DNA of 64,000 nucleotides from Nocardia sp. NBC_01730 (GTDB lineage Bacteria; Actinomycetota; Actinomycetes; Mycobacteriales; Mycobacteriaceae): NCBI RefSeq assembly GCF_035920445.1, contig NZ_CP109162.1, positions 7,254,001-7,318,000 of the forward strand, given 5' to 3'. The translations under genes and the position numbers were made by a program. Position 1 is the first letter of the stretch. Each line of letters starts with the position of its first letter. Shown one piece after another: positions 24,587-33,704 of the stretch. Below the pieces are notes generated by a model. It searched no databases. It worked only from the letters and a program-made list of their open reading frames with translations, and was not told where the DNA came from.

Positions 24587-25683
24587 GCCGTCGGCCTGTA
24601 GAAGCCGTGGAAGTCCATGCCTGAATTCTCCGTTCGAATCGAGCTGATCTGGACCGGGTCACCCGCCTCGACGAATTGCCCGTTGCCGACCACCATGGCC
24701 ACATGGCCGTCCCAGATCGCGAGGTCGCCGGGCATCAGGTCACCGGCGGATACCGGTGTGGCCCCGTTGCCTTGATCGGCTGCGAGCCGGGGCAGGTCGA
24801 CACCCGCCTCGCCGTAGGCGTACTTGGTGAGCCCGCTGCAGTCCAGCCCTGCGCCGGGGCTGTTGCCACCCCAGACATAGGGGGTACCGACGGCGCCGAT
24901 CGCCGAGCGGACCGCCGTCGCGGCCTGCTCGTTCGGCGCCTCCACGATGCTGCCGTCGGGCAGCGTGATCTTCACGCCCTTGCCGTCGGCGGGCCTTCCC
25001 GACGAGCCGGTGTCGGGCCGTGGCGCACCCGGAGTGGTGCCAGGACTTCGTTGGGACTGCAGCGAGGGGCGCGGTGAACTCATCGCGGTGCTCATCACCT
25101 GGCCCGCGCCGGTGAACACGCCGGACGCCAGCTGCTGCACGGCGGGGGCGGAGACGGGCAGACCGGCGGGCGGCGGGGTCGGCGGCGGCGGGGTGAGGTC
25201 GTTCATCGACGCGGTATGCGTGTGCAGCTCGTTCTGCACCCGGCCGACCACGTTGAGTGCCTGGCCGAGGTGGTCGATCGCCGAGCCGACGAGCACCGTC
25301 AGCCCCTCGGGCGTCGCCAGTGCGGGGCCCATGCTCGCCGCGGTGTTCACGAACGACTGGGCGATGCCGGTGAGTTCCTTCTGGCCCGTCTCGACCTCGG
25401 CCGCGGCCTGGTTCACCACGGTTGCCATGTCATTGCCACGATCGGAGATGGTGGCAGCGGAGGTCTGCACCCGTAGTGCTTTGGCGGTGGCGGCGTCGGC
25501 GGCGCGGCCGTCCCATGCGGCGTTCATGCCGTTGATGCTGTCGCGACCCATCTGGTGGATCTGGTCGACCACAGTCGAGGTGTCGCGCAGCGCGTCGGCC
25601 GGGCCGCCGGTGGGCAGCACGCCGGTGCCGAAGCTGGTGAGCAGGTCGAAGAGCGGCTTGGCCAGCGCGTTGACGTCGATCAC
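24583..25683 (-). CDS. NlpC/P60 peptidoglycan hydrolase with WXG-like N-domain
   Basis: 366 aa from a GTG. The N-terminal 190 residues are helical with AAWDGRAADAA, like WXG100/PPE-type domains of type VII substrates. A Pro-rich linker (PPPPTPPPAGLP) leads to a C-terminal NlpC/P60 domain. The catalytic Cys is in AGLDCSGLTKYAY and the His in WDGHVAMVVGNG. There is no Sec signal, so export by a type VII system is likely. Predicted to cut the D-Glu to diamino-acid bond of stem peptides. It follows the EspC-like gene by 4 nt (GGAGTGA as RBS). Confidence 0.88.
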   Translation of the reverse strand: MIDVNALAKPLFDLLTSFGTGVLPTGGPADALRDTSTVVDQIHQMGRDSINGMNAAWDGRAADAATAKALRVQTSAATISDRGNDMATVVNQAAAEVETGQKELTGIAQSFVNTAASMGPALATPEGLTVLVGSAIDHLGQALNVVGRVQNELHTHTASMNDLTPPPPTPPPAGLPVSAPAVQQLASGVFTGAGQVMSTAMSSPRPSLQSQRSPGTTPGAPRPDTGSSGRPADGKGVKITLPDGSIVEAPNEQAATAVRSAIGAVGTPYVWGGNSPGAGLDCSGLTKYAYGEAGVDLPRLAADQGNGATPVSAGDLMPGDLAIWDGHVAMVVGNGQFVEAGDPVQISSIRTENSGMDFHGFYRPTA

Positions 25684-25687
25684 AGGC

Positions 25688-26008
25688 TCACTCCAGTTCG
25701 GTCGCCGCGTTCCGCAGCGCGCTCGCGTGGGATGTATCGGTCTCGGTGAGCACGGTCGCCGCACCGGCGGCCGCGCCACCCATGCTGGCGAGTACCGCCG
25801 AGAGCTGGCCGATCGAGGCGATGTGCCCGGCGTGCGCCGCGGTGTAGGCGGCCATGAAATCGCCGCCGATGAGGCCCATGATCGGACCGAGTAACACCGG
25901 CTCGGCCGCCGCCGCGCTCACCCCCGCCGCCGCCATCTCACCGGCCATGACCTGGGCGGTGACACCATAGGCCGCGATGCCCTCAGTGTCCGCCGACATC
26001 TTTCGCAT
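25688..26008 (-). CDS. EspC-like type VII secretion-associated protein
   Basis: 106 aa, small helical protein of the ESX-1 secretion-associated (EspC) family: [12 protein letters not shown] start, a Gly/Ala-rich middle, and [20 protein letters not shown], the typical central helix. The tail has [15 protein letters not shown], with the family's D-x(n)-AL spacing. First gene of the leftward operon with the NlpC/P60 hydrolase, which it may accompany during secretion. GGGGGGAAG precedes the ATG. No ESX core components (EccC etc.) are in the window. Confidence 0.78.
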   Translation of the reverse strand: MRKMSADTEGIAAYGVTAQVMAGEMAAAGVSAAAAEPVLLGPIMGLIGGDFMAAYTAAHAGHIASIGQLSAVLASMGGAAAGAATVLTETDTSHASALRNAATELE

Positions 26009-26153
26009 CAGAGCTTCCCCCCATCTGTTGTTCCCAGGCAGAGTACGTCATCCACTTGGTTCGACGCGCGCTCTTCCCGTTCGGTTCCGCCGGTTCGCAA
26101 AAAAGTCGGGCGGAGTTCGGCGGCGCACCCGCGACCGACCTTATCGTTCCCTC

Positions 26154-26777
26154 ATGCGCACCCACACCGTGGACCATCCACTCGTCACCGCACTGCTCAC
26201 GACGATGCGGGACAAGCGAACGGCGAATGCGGCTTTCCGTGCCGCGCTGCGCGATCTCACCGGAATCCTGATCTACGAGGCGCTGCGCGAGGCGCCGGTC
26301 GAGCGGTTCGAGATCGTCACGCCGGTCGCCGCCACCGAGGGCATCCGGCTGGCTGAGCCGCCGCTGCTGGTTCCGGTATTGCGTGCCGGGCTCGGCATGG
26401 TCGACGCGGCCGCCGAGCTGATCCCGGACGCCAGGGTCGGGTTCGTCGGCATCGCCCGCGACGAAGCGACCCACCAGCCGGTCCCCTACATGCAGTCGCT
26501 GCCCGCCGACCTCGCCGGGCTGCCGGTCTTCGTGCTCGACCCGATGCTTGCCACCGGCGGCTCGATGCGCCACACGCTGGATCTGCTCACGGCGCGCGGC
26601 GCCACCGACATCACTGCGGTATGCGTCGTCGCGGCCCCGGAAGGCATTGCGGCGCTGGCGGATTCGGGTCTTCCGGTGCGGCTCTTCACGGCTGCCGTCG
26701 ACGCGGCACTGAACGAGAACGCCTATATCGTCCCCGGCCTCGGTGACGCGGGCGACCGGCAGTTCGGCCCGCGCTGA
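26154..26777 (+). CDS. upp: uracil phosphoribosyltransferase
   Basis: 207 aa. Converts uracil and PRPP to UMP, the last pyrimidine salvage step. The PRPP-binding loop [20 protein letters not shown] is intact and the uracil-binding [16 protein letters not shown] ends the protein. [12 protein letters not shown] is conserved. TATCGT at 26142-26147 is six bases before the ATG, so a leaderless start at 26154 is favoured over upstream codons. It is divergent from the EspC-like operon. Confidence 0.96.
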   Translation: MRTHTVDHPLVTALLTTMRDKRTANAAFRAALRDLTGILIYEALREAPVERFEIVTPVAATEGIRLAEPPLLVPVLRAGLGMVDAAAELIPDARVGFVGIARDEATHQPVPYMQSLPADLAGLPVFVLDPMLATGGSMRHTLDLLTARGATDITAVCVVAAPEGIAALADSGLPVRLFTAAVDAALNENAYIVPGLGDAGDRQFGPR

Positions 26778-26808
26778 CCCGTCCGCGCGGCGGGCCTGCG
26801 TCAACGGG

Positions 26809-28305
26809 TCAGAGTGTCCGGCAGAAGTCGCGCAGCGCCGAAAGCCGCAGGTGCGCATCGGCGCGCGCGGCGTCAAGGTCGGCGCGCGTGGCGATCGGCT
26901 CGACCACTTCCAGGTAGCACTTGAGCTTCGGCTCGGTGCCGGAGGGACGGACCACCAGGCGAGACGAGGCGCCCTCGAAGATCAGTGCGTCGGTCCGCAT
27001 CCGGCCGCGCACCTGGAGCTGGTCGGTGTATTTCACCGGCTCACCCCCGATTTCGTGCGGCGGATTCGCCCGCAGCCGTGCGACTACCGCGGCGGCGTCC
27101 TCGGCCGATGCCAGCCGCAGCGACAGTTGGTCGCCGGCGTGCAGGCCGAATTCGACCGCGTAGTCATCGAGTTCGTCGCCGAGAGTGCGCCCCGCGGCCT
27201 TCAGCCGGGCCACCAGATCGGCGGTCAGCACGGAGGCGGAGATGCCGTCCTTGTCTCGGACGGTCGCAGGGTCGACACAGTGCCCGATCGCCTCTTCGTA
27301 CGCATACACCAGGCCGTCGCCCGCGCGGGCCAGCCATTTGAAGCCGGTGAGGGTCTCCGCATAACGTCCGCCGCGGGCGGGAGCCAGCTTGGACAGCAGC
27401 CGGGACGACACGATTGTCGTAGCCACCAGCGCGCCGGGACGTGCCGTGCGTAGCGCGCAGTCGCCTAGCAGCACGCCTGTTTCGTCGCCGCGCAGCATCC
27501 GCCAGGTGTGGTCGGGCAGCGGGATGCCTACGGCGCACCGGTCGGCGTCCGGGTCGAGCGCGATCGCCAGGTCGGCGCCGACCCGGGCGGCCAGCGTGAG
27601 CAACAGATCAGTGGCGCCGGGCTCCTCCGGGTTCGGGAAGGCGACGGTGGGGAAGTCGGGGTCGGGCTCGAACTGCTGGTCGACCACGTGGATATCGGTG
27701 AATCCCGCCGCGGTGAGCGCTTGCACGGCGAGATCACCGCCGACGCCGTGCAGCGGAGTGAGCGCGATCCTGATCCCCGCGCGCTCGCGGGCACCGCCGA
27801 TCAGCACGGGCAGTTCGGTCACCCGGCGCAGATAGTGCCGCACCACATCGTCGTCCGCTGCGGCGACCGGCGTGCGGGCGACCGGCTCGGTGACCGCCTC
27901 GATGCAGCGCTCGATTTCGGTGTCTGCCGGTGCGATCAGCTGCGCGCCACCGTCGAGGTACACCTTGTAGCCGTTGTCGGCGGCCGGGTTGTGCGACGCG
28001 GTGATCTGCACGCCTGCGACGGCACCCAGCTCGCGCACCGCGTACGCGACCACCGGCGTGGGCAGCGGACGTGGCAGCAGCGTCACCGGAAAGCCCGCCG
28101 CGGCAAAGATTTCCGCGGTCGCCGTAGCGAAGTCGGCGGACCCGTGCCTGGCATCGCGGCCGACGACCACCGCGCCGCCGCCGAGGCAACGGCCGCGCAG
28201 CCAGTCGACGATTCCAGCGGTCGCTCTGGTCACCGTCGTGACGTTCATGCCGTCCGGGCCGTCCTGCAGCGGCCCGCGCAGGCCTGCCGTGCCGAAGCGC
28301 AGCAT
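26809..28305 (-). CDS. pmmB: phosphosugar mutase (phosphomannomutase/phosphoglucomutase family)
   Basis: 498 aa, alpha-D-phosphohexomutase superfamily. The phosphoserine loop is TASHNPAADNGYK, the metal loop DPDADRCA, and the sugar-binding GDETGVL and PSGTEPKLK motifs are present. Next to purine nucleoside phosphorylase, it could act on ribose-1-phosphate or deoxyribose-1-phosphate (a phosphopentomutase role) as well as on hexose phosphates; sequence cannot decide. The ATG directly follows the deoD TAG, so the two are co-translated. Confidence 0.92.
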   Translation of the reverse strand: MLRFGTAGLRGPLQDGPDGMNVTTVTRATAGIVDWLRGRCLGGGAVVVGRDARHGSADFATATAEIFAAAGFPVTLLPRPLPTPVVAYAVRELGAVAGVQITASHNPAADNGYKVYLDGGAQLIAPADTEIERCIEAVTEPVARTPVAAADDDVVRHYLRRVTELPVLIGGARERAGIRIALTPLHGVGGDLAVQALTAAGFTDIHVVDQQFEPDPDFPTVAFPNPEEPGATDLLLTLAARVGADLAIALDPDADRCAVGIPLPDHTWRMLRGDETGVLLGDCALRTARPGALVATTIVSSRLLSKLAPARGGRYAETLTGFKWLARAGDGLVYAYEEAIGHCVDPATVRDKDGISASVLTADLVARLKAAGRTLGDELDDYAVEFGLHAGDQLSLRLASAEDAAAVVARLRANPPHEIGGEPVKYTDQLQVRGRMRTDALIFEGASSRLVVRPSGTEPKLKCYLEVVEPIATRADLDAARADAHLRLSALRDFCRTL

Positions 28306-29085
28306 CTACACCCGTTCCAGCACGCCGCGCAGCAATTTGCCGAGCCGCGGCGCTGCGGCGTGGCCCTCGGCAAGTACCTCGGCGTGCGACAGGTGCGCAC
28401 CCGTGACGCCCGCGGCCAGGTTGGTGACCAGCGAGATGCCGAGCACCTTCGCGCTGAGTGCGCGGCAAGCGATCGCCTCCAGCACCGTGGACATCCCGAC
28501 CAGATCCGCGCCGATCGTGCGCAGCATCCGGATCTCGGCAGGGGTCTCGTACTGCGGGCCGGTCAGACCCGCGTACACGCCCTCCGTCAGGCCCGGGTCG
28601 AGTTCCCTTGCCAGAGCGCGTAATTCGGGATCCCACGCGTCGACCAAGTCGACGAAGGTCGCGCCGGTCAGCGGCGTGCGGCCGGTCAGGTTGAGGTGAT
28701 CGCTGATCAGGACCGGGTCGCCGACCTGGAGGCCGGGACGGATGCCGCCCGCGGCGTTGGTCAGCACGACGATCTCCGCGCCCGCGGCGACGGCAGCGGT
28801 CACCGGGTGCACTACGTCGGCGGGTCGGTAACCCTCGTAGAGATGCTGGCGACCCATCAGCACCAGCACGGCGGTGTCGTCCACCTCGACGGAGTGGATT
28901 ACGCCGACATGGCCCTGCGCGCTCGGCGTTCCGAACCCCGGTAGCTCCGGCATCGGCACGGACGCGCGTGGCGACCCGATCTCCGCGGCAGCGTCCTGCC
29001 AGCCTGATCCCAGCACCACCGCGACCCGGTGGCGCGGCACTCCCGTACGTTCGGCGATCGCCTCGGCGGCCTGTTCGGCAAGCAT
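28306..29085 (-). CDS. deoD: purine nucleoside phosphorylase
   Basis: 259 aa, trimeric type. Phosphorolyses inosine and guanosine, including the inosine made by Add. VAVVLGSGW (phosphate loop), [18 protein letters not shown] and SLVTNLAAG (base site) are present, and MSTVLEAIA near 200 is typical. The ATG at 29085 is preferred because TATCGT (29093-29098) lies seven bases upstream, predicting leaderless mRNA. A GTG nine bases further up is possible. Confidence 0.95.
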   Translation of the reverse strand: MLAEQAAEAIAERTGVPRHRVAVVLGSGWQDAAAEIGSPRASVPMPELPGFGTPSAQGHVGVIHSVEVDDTAVLVLMGRQHLYEGYRPADVVHPVTAAVAAGAEIVVLTNAAGGIRPGLQVGDPVLISDHLNLTGRTPLTGATFVDLVDAWDPELRALARELDPGLTEGVYAGLTGPQYETPAEIRMLRTIGADLVGMSTVLEAIACRALSAKVLGISLVTNLAAGVTGAHLSHAEVLAEGHAAAPRLGKLLRGVLERV

Positions 29086-29104
29086 GATCGTCACGATAGT
29101 GGTG

Positions 29105-29215
29105 TTTGTCTTGCAGCGCCTGCGGCGCCGCGAACGGGCAACGCTCGGTCTCGCTGCGCTCGGAACTGGGAGTCGGGCCGATGTGGCGGTGAGAGGCGGG
29201 AGCCGCAGGTCTGAA
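29105..29215. repeat. palindromic repeat, copy D (central palindrome deleted)
   Basis: GCAGCGCCTGCGGCGCC runs straight into GCGAACGGGCAACGCTCGG, with the long arms missing. The tail TCTCGCTGCGCTCGGAAC and GGGCCGATGTGGCGG remain. It lies between deoD and the enoyl-CoA hydratase gene. Confidence 0.7.
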
Positions 29216-29339
29216 TGTTTGCCTCTGTGGTAGTTGTCGGTCAGGCGACCGCCGCGTAGGCAACGCAGTCGCAGCGACAGCCACACCAAGGCGAGCCACG
29301 CAAATCACGTCGCACCCCGATGCCGCAGTTGCCGCCGCA

Positions 29340-29523
29340 CGCAACTACTCGGCGCACTCCCCGCTTCCGAGCGCAGCGAGACCGAGCATTGCCCGTTCGC
29401 GGCCCGGCTCGCGTCCGAGTGATCGCTGCGTCCGCGACGAAGTCGCCAGCAGTGGTCGCTCGGACGCGAGCCATGAGGGGGCCGCGAACACGCCGCGCCC
29501 GCGCGGCAAACAAACACAGCTAC
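29340..29523. repeat. palindromic repeat, copy E
   Basis: Full reverse-oriented copy. The arms are GGCTCGCGTCCGAGTGATC and GGTCGCTCGGACGCGAGCC, which keep pairing through a G-U type change. It ends with GCCGCGCCCGCGCGGC and CAAACAAACACAGCTA; that last TA starts the -10 (TACGCT, 29521-29526) of the next gene. Confidence 0.88.
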
Positions 29524-29532
29524 GCTGCACAC

Positions 29533-30237
29533 ATGCCGCATCTGGAACGTGAAGGGGAAGTGTTCGTCGTCTACCTCGGCAACGAGGGACAGACCGATAG
29601 CGAGAACCGCTTCCACCCGAACTGGATCGATGAATTCCACGGGCTGCTGGACCGGGTCGAGAACTCTGAGGGACCCGCGGCGCTGGTAACCACCGCCAGC
29701 GGAAAGTTCTACAGCAACGGCCTGGACACCGATTGGCTGTTCGGCAACCTGGACAAGATGCACGGCTACCTGGACCGTGTGCACTCGCTCTACACCCGCC
29801 TGCTGGCCTTTCCGATGGCGACCGTTGCCGCGATCAACGGCCACGCCTTCGGCGCGGGCGCCATGCTGGCCACCTCGCACGACTTCCGGGTGATGCGCGC
29901 TGACCGCGGCTTCTGGTGCCTGCCCGAGGTGCACCTGGGCATGCCGTTCACCGTCGGGATGAACGCCCTGCTCACCGAGCGGCTGACCAACCAGGTCTGC
30001 GTCCGGGCGATGACCACCGGGCACCGTTACCCGGCCGACGAGGCGATCGCCGCAGGCATCGTGGACGGCAAGGCGGATGCGCCTTCGTTGCTTTCTGCCG
30101 CGATCGAGCGGGCCGGGGCACTCGCCGGCAATCGCAAGCCGAATCTGCCGGCGATCAAGCGCGCGCTGCATGCGAACGCGCTCGCCGGCCTCGCGGTACC
30201 GACCGCTCGGGAGAACGTCGCCTTCACGGCTGGCTGA
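29533..30237 (+). CDS. enoyl-CoA hydratase/isomerase family protein
   Basis: 234 aa crotonase-fold protein. ASGKFYSNGLDTDWL and INGHAFGAGAMLATSHDFRV supply the oxyanion-hole and CoA pocket; WCLPEVHLGMPF is the second conserved block. It lacks the paired Glu residues of true hydratases and more resembles Delta3-Delta2-enoyl-CoA isomerases. TACGCT lies six bases before the ATG, so the message is probably leaderless. That promoter starts at the very edge of repeat copy E. Confidence 0.87.
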   Translation: MPHLEREGEVFVVYLGNEGQTDSENRFHPNWIDEFHGLLDRVENSEGPAALVTTASGKFYSNGLDTDWLFGNLDKMHGYLDRVHSLYTRLLAFPMATVAAINGHAFGAGAMLATSHDFRVMRADRGFWCLPEVHLGMPFTVGMNALLTERLTNQVCVRAMTTGHRYPADEAIAAGIVDGKADAPSLLSAAIERAGALAGNRKPNLPAIKRALHANALAGLAVPTARENVAFTAG

Positions 30238-30254
30238 CCCGGCGTTCGCCGTTG

Positions 30255-30468
30255 TCCATGTCGGCGAACAATGCCGCATTCGCCACCCGACGCAACCGCA
30301 TAGGCCTACTCCCGTTTTCGAGCGTAGCCAGACCGGGCATTGCCCGTTCGCGGCCCGGCTCGCGTCCGAGCGGCCGACGCGTCCGCGACGAAGCCGCCAG
30401 CGGCGGTCGCTCGGACGCGAGCCATGAGGGGGCCGCGAACACGCAGCGCCGCAGGCGCTGCACATTAG
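30255..30468. repeat. palindromic repeat, copy F
   Basis: Reverse-oriented copy between two genes read the same way. The tail (CCACCCGACGCAACCGC) comes first, then GGCTCGCGTCCGAGCGGCC, GGTCGCTCGGACGCGAGCC, and the alternative edge hairpin GCAGCGCCGCAGGCGCTGC. GATACTG and CACATTGGATACTG follow it as a short direct repeat. Confidence 0.88.
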
Positions 30469-30494
30469 ATACTGCACATTGGATACTGTGTTTC

Positions 30495-31742
30495 ATGCCA
30501 CCACTGCGCAGTGGACACCGTGAATCGCACCGCGACGATCACGCTGTGCGCATCGATATCGACGACGCGGCGGGCCGCTCCGATGCCGCTGTCGAAGCGG
30601 CGTCCGCCGAGCTGATCGCGCTCTCGCACGCGATCCACGCCGAACCGGAGCTGGCGTTCGAGGAGACTCGCAGTGTCGCCAAGACCATCGCTCCGCTGGC
30701 CGAACGCGGCTTCGAGATCGAGACCGGCGTCGCGGAACTGCCTACCGCGTTCCGCGCTCGCTACGGCAGCGGCCCTCTGACGGTCGGTATCTGCGCGGAG
30801 TACGACGCGCTCCCCGAGATCGGGCATGCCTGCGGCCACAACGTCATCGCCGCAGCCGCGGTCGGCGCCGCGCTCGGCCTCGCCGAGGTCGCGGACGCGC
30901 TCGGCCTCACCGTGCTGGTGTTCGGCACGCCCGCCGAGGAGAGCGGCGGCGGCAAGGTGCTGATGCTGGAGCGCGGGGTGTTCGACGATGTCGCGATGGC
31001 GATGATGGTGCACCCTGGCCCGCTCGACATCGTCGGTGCCCGCTCGCTGGCCCTTGCCGACGTGTCGGTGGTTTTCCACGGGCGCGAGGCGCACGCCAGC
31101 GCGGCTCCGGAGCTGGGCCGCAACGCGGGTGACGCGGCCACCGTCGCGCAGGTTGCTCTTGGATTGCTGCGGCAACATCTCCTGCCCGGCCAGCAACTGC
31201 ACGGTATAGTCGGCGACGGTGGCGTAGCTCCCAACATCGTGCCCGGACGTGCGGAACTGCTGTATTACCTACGCGCAGTCGACTCCGCATCCCTCGACAA
31301 TCTGATGCGACGAGCGTCGGCTTGTTTCGAGGCGGGCGCCCTCGCGACCGGCTGCACCCACGAGATCCGGACGCTCGCGCCGACGTACACCGAGCTCACC
31401 CCGGATCCGGAGTTACTGTTCGCCTATCGTGAGCAGATCACCGGATTGGGGCGTGTGCCGATCGCCCCGGAACTCGAGGCGCAGCGGCCGCTGGGCAGCA
31501 CGGACATGGGAAACGTCACCAACATCATTCCGGGCATACATCCGGTTATCGGCATCGATGCCGGTGGTGCGGTGACACATCAGCCGGGCTTCGCCGCGGC
31601 GAGCATCAATGCCTCGGCGGATCAGGCGGTTCTCGATGGCGCGCTCGCGCTCGCGCGTACCGCGATCGCCGTCGCCCGCGATGACATACATAGGGACAGG
31701 TTGTTGCAACGACTCGTTCAACGACAGGAGGACATTCGGTGA
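30495..31742 (+). CDS. amiB1: M20-family amidohydrolase (AmiB-like)
   Basis: 415 aa zinc-dependent amide hydrolase. EYDALPEIGHACGHNVIA carries metal ligands, GTPAEESGGGK the catalytic Glu pair, and FHGREAHASAAPE the dimerisation/ligand His. It is close to the mycobacterial amiB1 product, which acts on N-acyl amino acids or aminobenzoyl-glutamate-like compounds; substrate here unknown. TACTGT or GATACT lies 5-7 bases before the ATG, probably leaderless. A GTG at 30546 is an alternative start. Its TGA overlaps the start of amiA (GTGA). Confidence 0.88.
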   Translation: MPPLRSGHRESHRDDHAVRIDIDDAAGRSDAAVEAASAELIALSHAIHAEPELAFEETRSVAKTIAPLAERGFEIETGVAELPTAFRARYGSGPLTVGICAEYDALPEIGHACGHNVIAAAAVGAALGLAEVADALGLTVLVFGTPAEESGGGKVLMLERGVFDDVAMAMMVHPGPLDIVGARSLALADVSVVFHGREAHASAAPELGRNAGDAATVAQVALGLLRQHLLPGQQLHGIVGDGGVAPNIVPGRAELLYYLRAVDSASLDNLMRRASACFEAGALATGCTHEIRTLAPTYTELTPDPELLFAYREQITGLGRVPIAPELEAQRPLGSTDMGNVTNIIPGIHPVIGIDAGGAVTHQPGFAAASINASADQAVLDGALALARTAIAVARDDIHRDRLLQRLVQRQEDIR

Positions 31743-32986
31743 GCACTACCGGCCGTTCGGCGGCGCGGGCGACGGGCCCGTGCGTAGCCACGGAGGGTTC
31801 CGGGAGCCCGACATCGTCGGACACTGTGGGAACCGGGCAGGAAGCGGTCGAGTCGTGGTTGGCCGAGCACACGGTCGATCTAGTCCAATGGCGCAGGCAC
31901 ATCCACGCCAACCCGGAGCTTTCCCGCACCGAGTTCGCCACCACCGAGTTCGTCTCGACCTGGCTGACCAAGGCCGGCCTCGCACCGCGGGTACTTCCCG
32001 GTGGCACCGGACTCATCTGTGACATCGGGCCGGAGGGACCGCGCATAGGCCTGCGCGCCGACATCGACGCGCTCCCGCTGCAGGAGTTCACCGGACTCGC
32101 CTTCGCCTCCACCGTCCCGGGCGTCTCGCACGCGTGCGGCCATGACGCGCACACCACAATCCTGCTCGGCACCGCACTGGCGCTGGCCGAGGTCGAGCTG
32201 CCGGTCGGTGTGCGGCTGATCTTCCAGCCCGCCGAGGAGGTCATGCCAGGCGGTGCGATCGACGTCGTGGCCACCGGCGCGATGGCGGGCGTGGAGCGGA
32301 TCTTCGCGCTGCACTGCGACCCACGCCTCGAGGTGGGCCGGGTCGGCATCCGCGTCGGCGCGATCACCTCGGCCGCCGACACCGTCGAGCTGGTGCTGGA
32401 CTCGCCCGGCGGCCACACCTCGCGCCCGCATCTGACCAGCGACTTGGTCTACGCGATCGGCACGGTGATCACCGGCCTGCCTGGTCTGCTCAGCCGCCGG
32501 ATCGACCCGCGTACCAGCACGGTGATGGTGTGGGGCGCGGTCAGCGCGGGCAAAGCGCCGAACGCGATTCCGCAGACGGGCATGCTCACCGGGACCGTCC
32601 GCACCGGCGACCACGCGACCTGGTCGCTGCTGGAGCCGATGGTGCGCGAGATCGTCGACGGCCTGCTCGCCCCGACGGGTGTGCGCTACCAGCTGAACTA
32701 TCGGCGTGGCGTGCCGCCGGTGGTCAACGACGAGCACTCCACCAGGATGTTCGAGGACGCGATCCGCGAGCTCGGTCCCGACGCGCTGGCCGACACCATG
32801 CAGTCGGGCGGCGGCGAGGACTTCTCCTGGTACCTGGAGGAGGTGCCGGGTGCGATGGCACGCCTCGGCGTCTGGTCCGGGCAGGGCGAGCAGTTGGATC
32901 TGCACCAGCCGACCTTCGACATCGACGAGCGAGCGCTCGCGGTCGGCGTCCGGGTGCTGACCGAACTCGTGCTGAACGCGCGCTGA
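31739..32986 (+). CDS. amiA1: M20-family amidohydrolase (AmiA-like)
   Basis: 415 aa. RADIDALPLQEFTG and SHACGHDAHTTILL hold the zinc ligands, IFQPAEEVMPGGA the catalytic Glu pair, and GGHTSRPH the His. GGGEDFSWYLEEVPG near the C-terminus is typical of IAA-amino acid / hippurate hydrolase-like members. The GTG start overlaps the amiB stop. The two sister enzymes may differ in substrate; the same pair is conserved in mycobacteria. Confidence 0.92.
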   Translation: MSTTGRSAARATGPCVATEGSGSPTSSDTVGTGQEAVESWLAEHTVDLVQWRRHIHANPELSRTEFATTEFVSTWLTKAGLAPRVLPGGTGLICDIGPEGPRIGLRADIDALPLQEFTGLAFASTVPGVSHACGHDAHTTILLGTALALAEVELPVGVRLIFQPAEEVMPGGAIDVVATGAMAGVERIFALHCDPRLEVGRVGIRVGAITSAADTVELVLDSPGGHTSRPHLTSDLVYAIGTVITGLPGLLSRRIDPRTSTVMVWGAVSAGKAPNAIPQTGMLTGTVRTGDHATWSLLEPMVREIVDGLLAPTGVRYQLNYRRGVPPVVNDEHSTRMFEDAIRELGPDALADTMQSGGGEDFSWYLEEVPGAMARLGVWSGQGEQLDLHQPTFDIDERALAVGVRVLTELVLNAR

Positions 32987-32997
32987 GTTCTTTGTCA

Positions 32998-33035
32998 CAG
33001 CGGTGTGGCCGCCCCCCGGGGCGGCCACACCGCTG
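32998..33035. terminator. bidirectional terminator amiA / gamma-glutamylcyclotransferase
   Basis: Perfect 18-bp stem, CAGCGGTGTGGCCGCCCC with its exact complement and a two-base loop, between convergent genes. Confidence 0.92.
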
Positions 33036-33057
33036 TTGCGTTTCGACGGCCTCGCCG

Positions 33058-33534
33058 TCAGCCGAAGTTGCCCGGTCCGACGTTGCGGCTGTTGCGGGTA
33101 CGCAACGCGTGGACGTAATCCTCTGGCGCGCCCGCCTTTTCGGCGGCGTCGGCGATCACGCCGATGTAGCGGGCCGACGGTAGTCCGCCCTCGTAGGCGT
33201 CGAGCACATACAGCCAGGCCAGCGTGGGTTCGCCGCCACCGTCCGCGTTGCGGGTGACGCGCAGTCGGATCTTCTTGTGGACACCGAAGTCCGAGCCCTC
33301 CCAGCGGTCCAGCCGCTGTTCGTCCTCCGGGGACACGTCGTAGAGCACGACGAACACCCGGGAATCCGGCTCCTCGACAACCGTCGCGAGAGGCCCTTCC
33401 CAACCGATGTCGTCACCTGCGAAGGTGAGCCGCCAGCCCTCCAACCAGCCCGTCCCGGACATGGGGGAGTGCGGACAGCGCTCGAGCATCTGCGTTGAGT
33501 CCATGTTGGACCCATAAGCGGCGTAGATCGGCAC
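33058..33534 (-). CDS. gamma-glutamylcyclotransferase-like protein
   Basis: 158 aa AIG2/GGCT fold. The substrate loop YAAYGSNM opens the protein, and EDEQRLDRWEG contains the expected acidic residue. Could release 5-oxoproline from gamma-glutamyl compounds, though actinobacterial members are untested. GTG at 33534 is chosen over a TTG at 33540 because TACCCT lies exactly six bases upstream (leaderless). Corresponds in position to Rv3304 of M. tuberculosis. Confidence 0.85.
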   Translation of the reverse strand: MPIYAAYGSNMDSTQMLERCPHSPMSGTGWLEGWRLTFAGDDIGWEGPLATVVEEPDSRVFVVLYDVSPEDEQRLDRWEGSDFGVHKKIRLRVTRNADGGGEPTLAWLYVLDAYEGGLPSARYIGVIADAAEKAGAPEDYVHALRTRNSRNVGPGNFG

Positions 33535-33704
33535 CTGCAAAGGGTAGCCAATAACCGTCGGAGACCGCGTTTGATTGCCGCACCCGCGGCGCGCGCCGCG
33601 GAACTGTTGCGCACCGGTAACGCGATCGGGGGTGCGAGGCGGTTGCCGGATAACGTCTAGTTACGTGCCGGAGATCCCGGCGCGAAGCTCGAGCGGAGGT
33701 ATCA

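Larger units (their letters stand above)
24435..24589. repeat. 74-bp tandem duplication carrying start, stop and RBS
   Basis: Two head-to-tail units with period 74 bp; the boundary GGTCATGC recurs at 24507 and 24581 and, slightly changed, at 24433. GGTCATGCC and GGCATGACC form an inverted repeat round GTGTCCTTTCT (the ribosome binding site on the coding strand). Each unit makes one 25-codon reading frame with ATGA joints. Confidence 0.9.

Noticed and set aside
29916..30494. An N-terminal extension of amiB through the enoyl-CoA hydratase and repeat F
   Set aside because: The frame is open only by chance. The M20 protein starts near 30495 next to its promoter.
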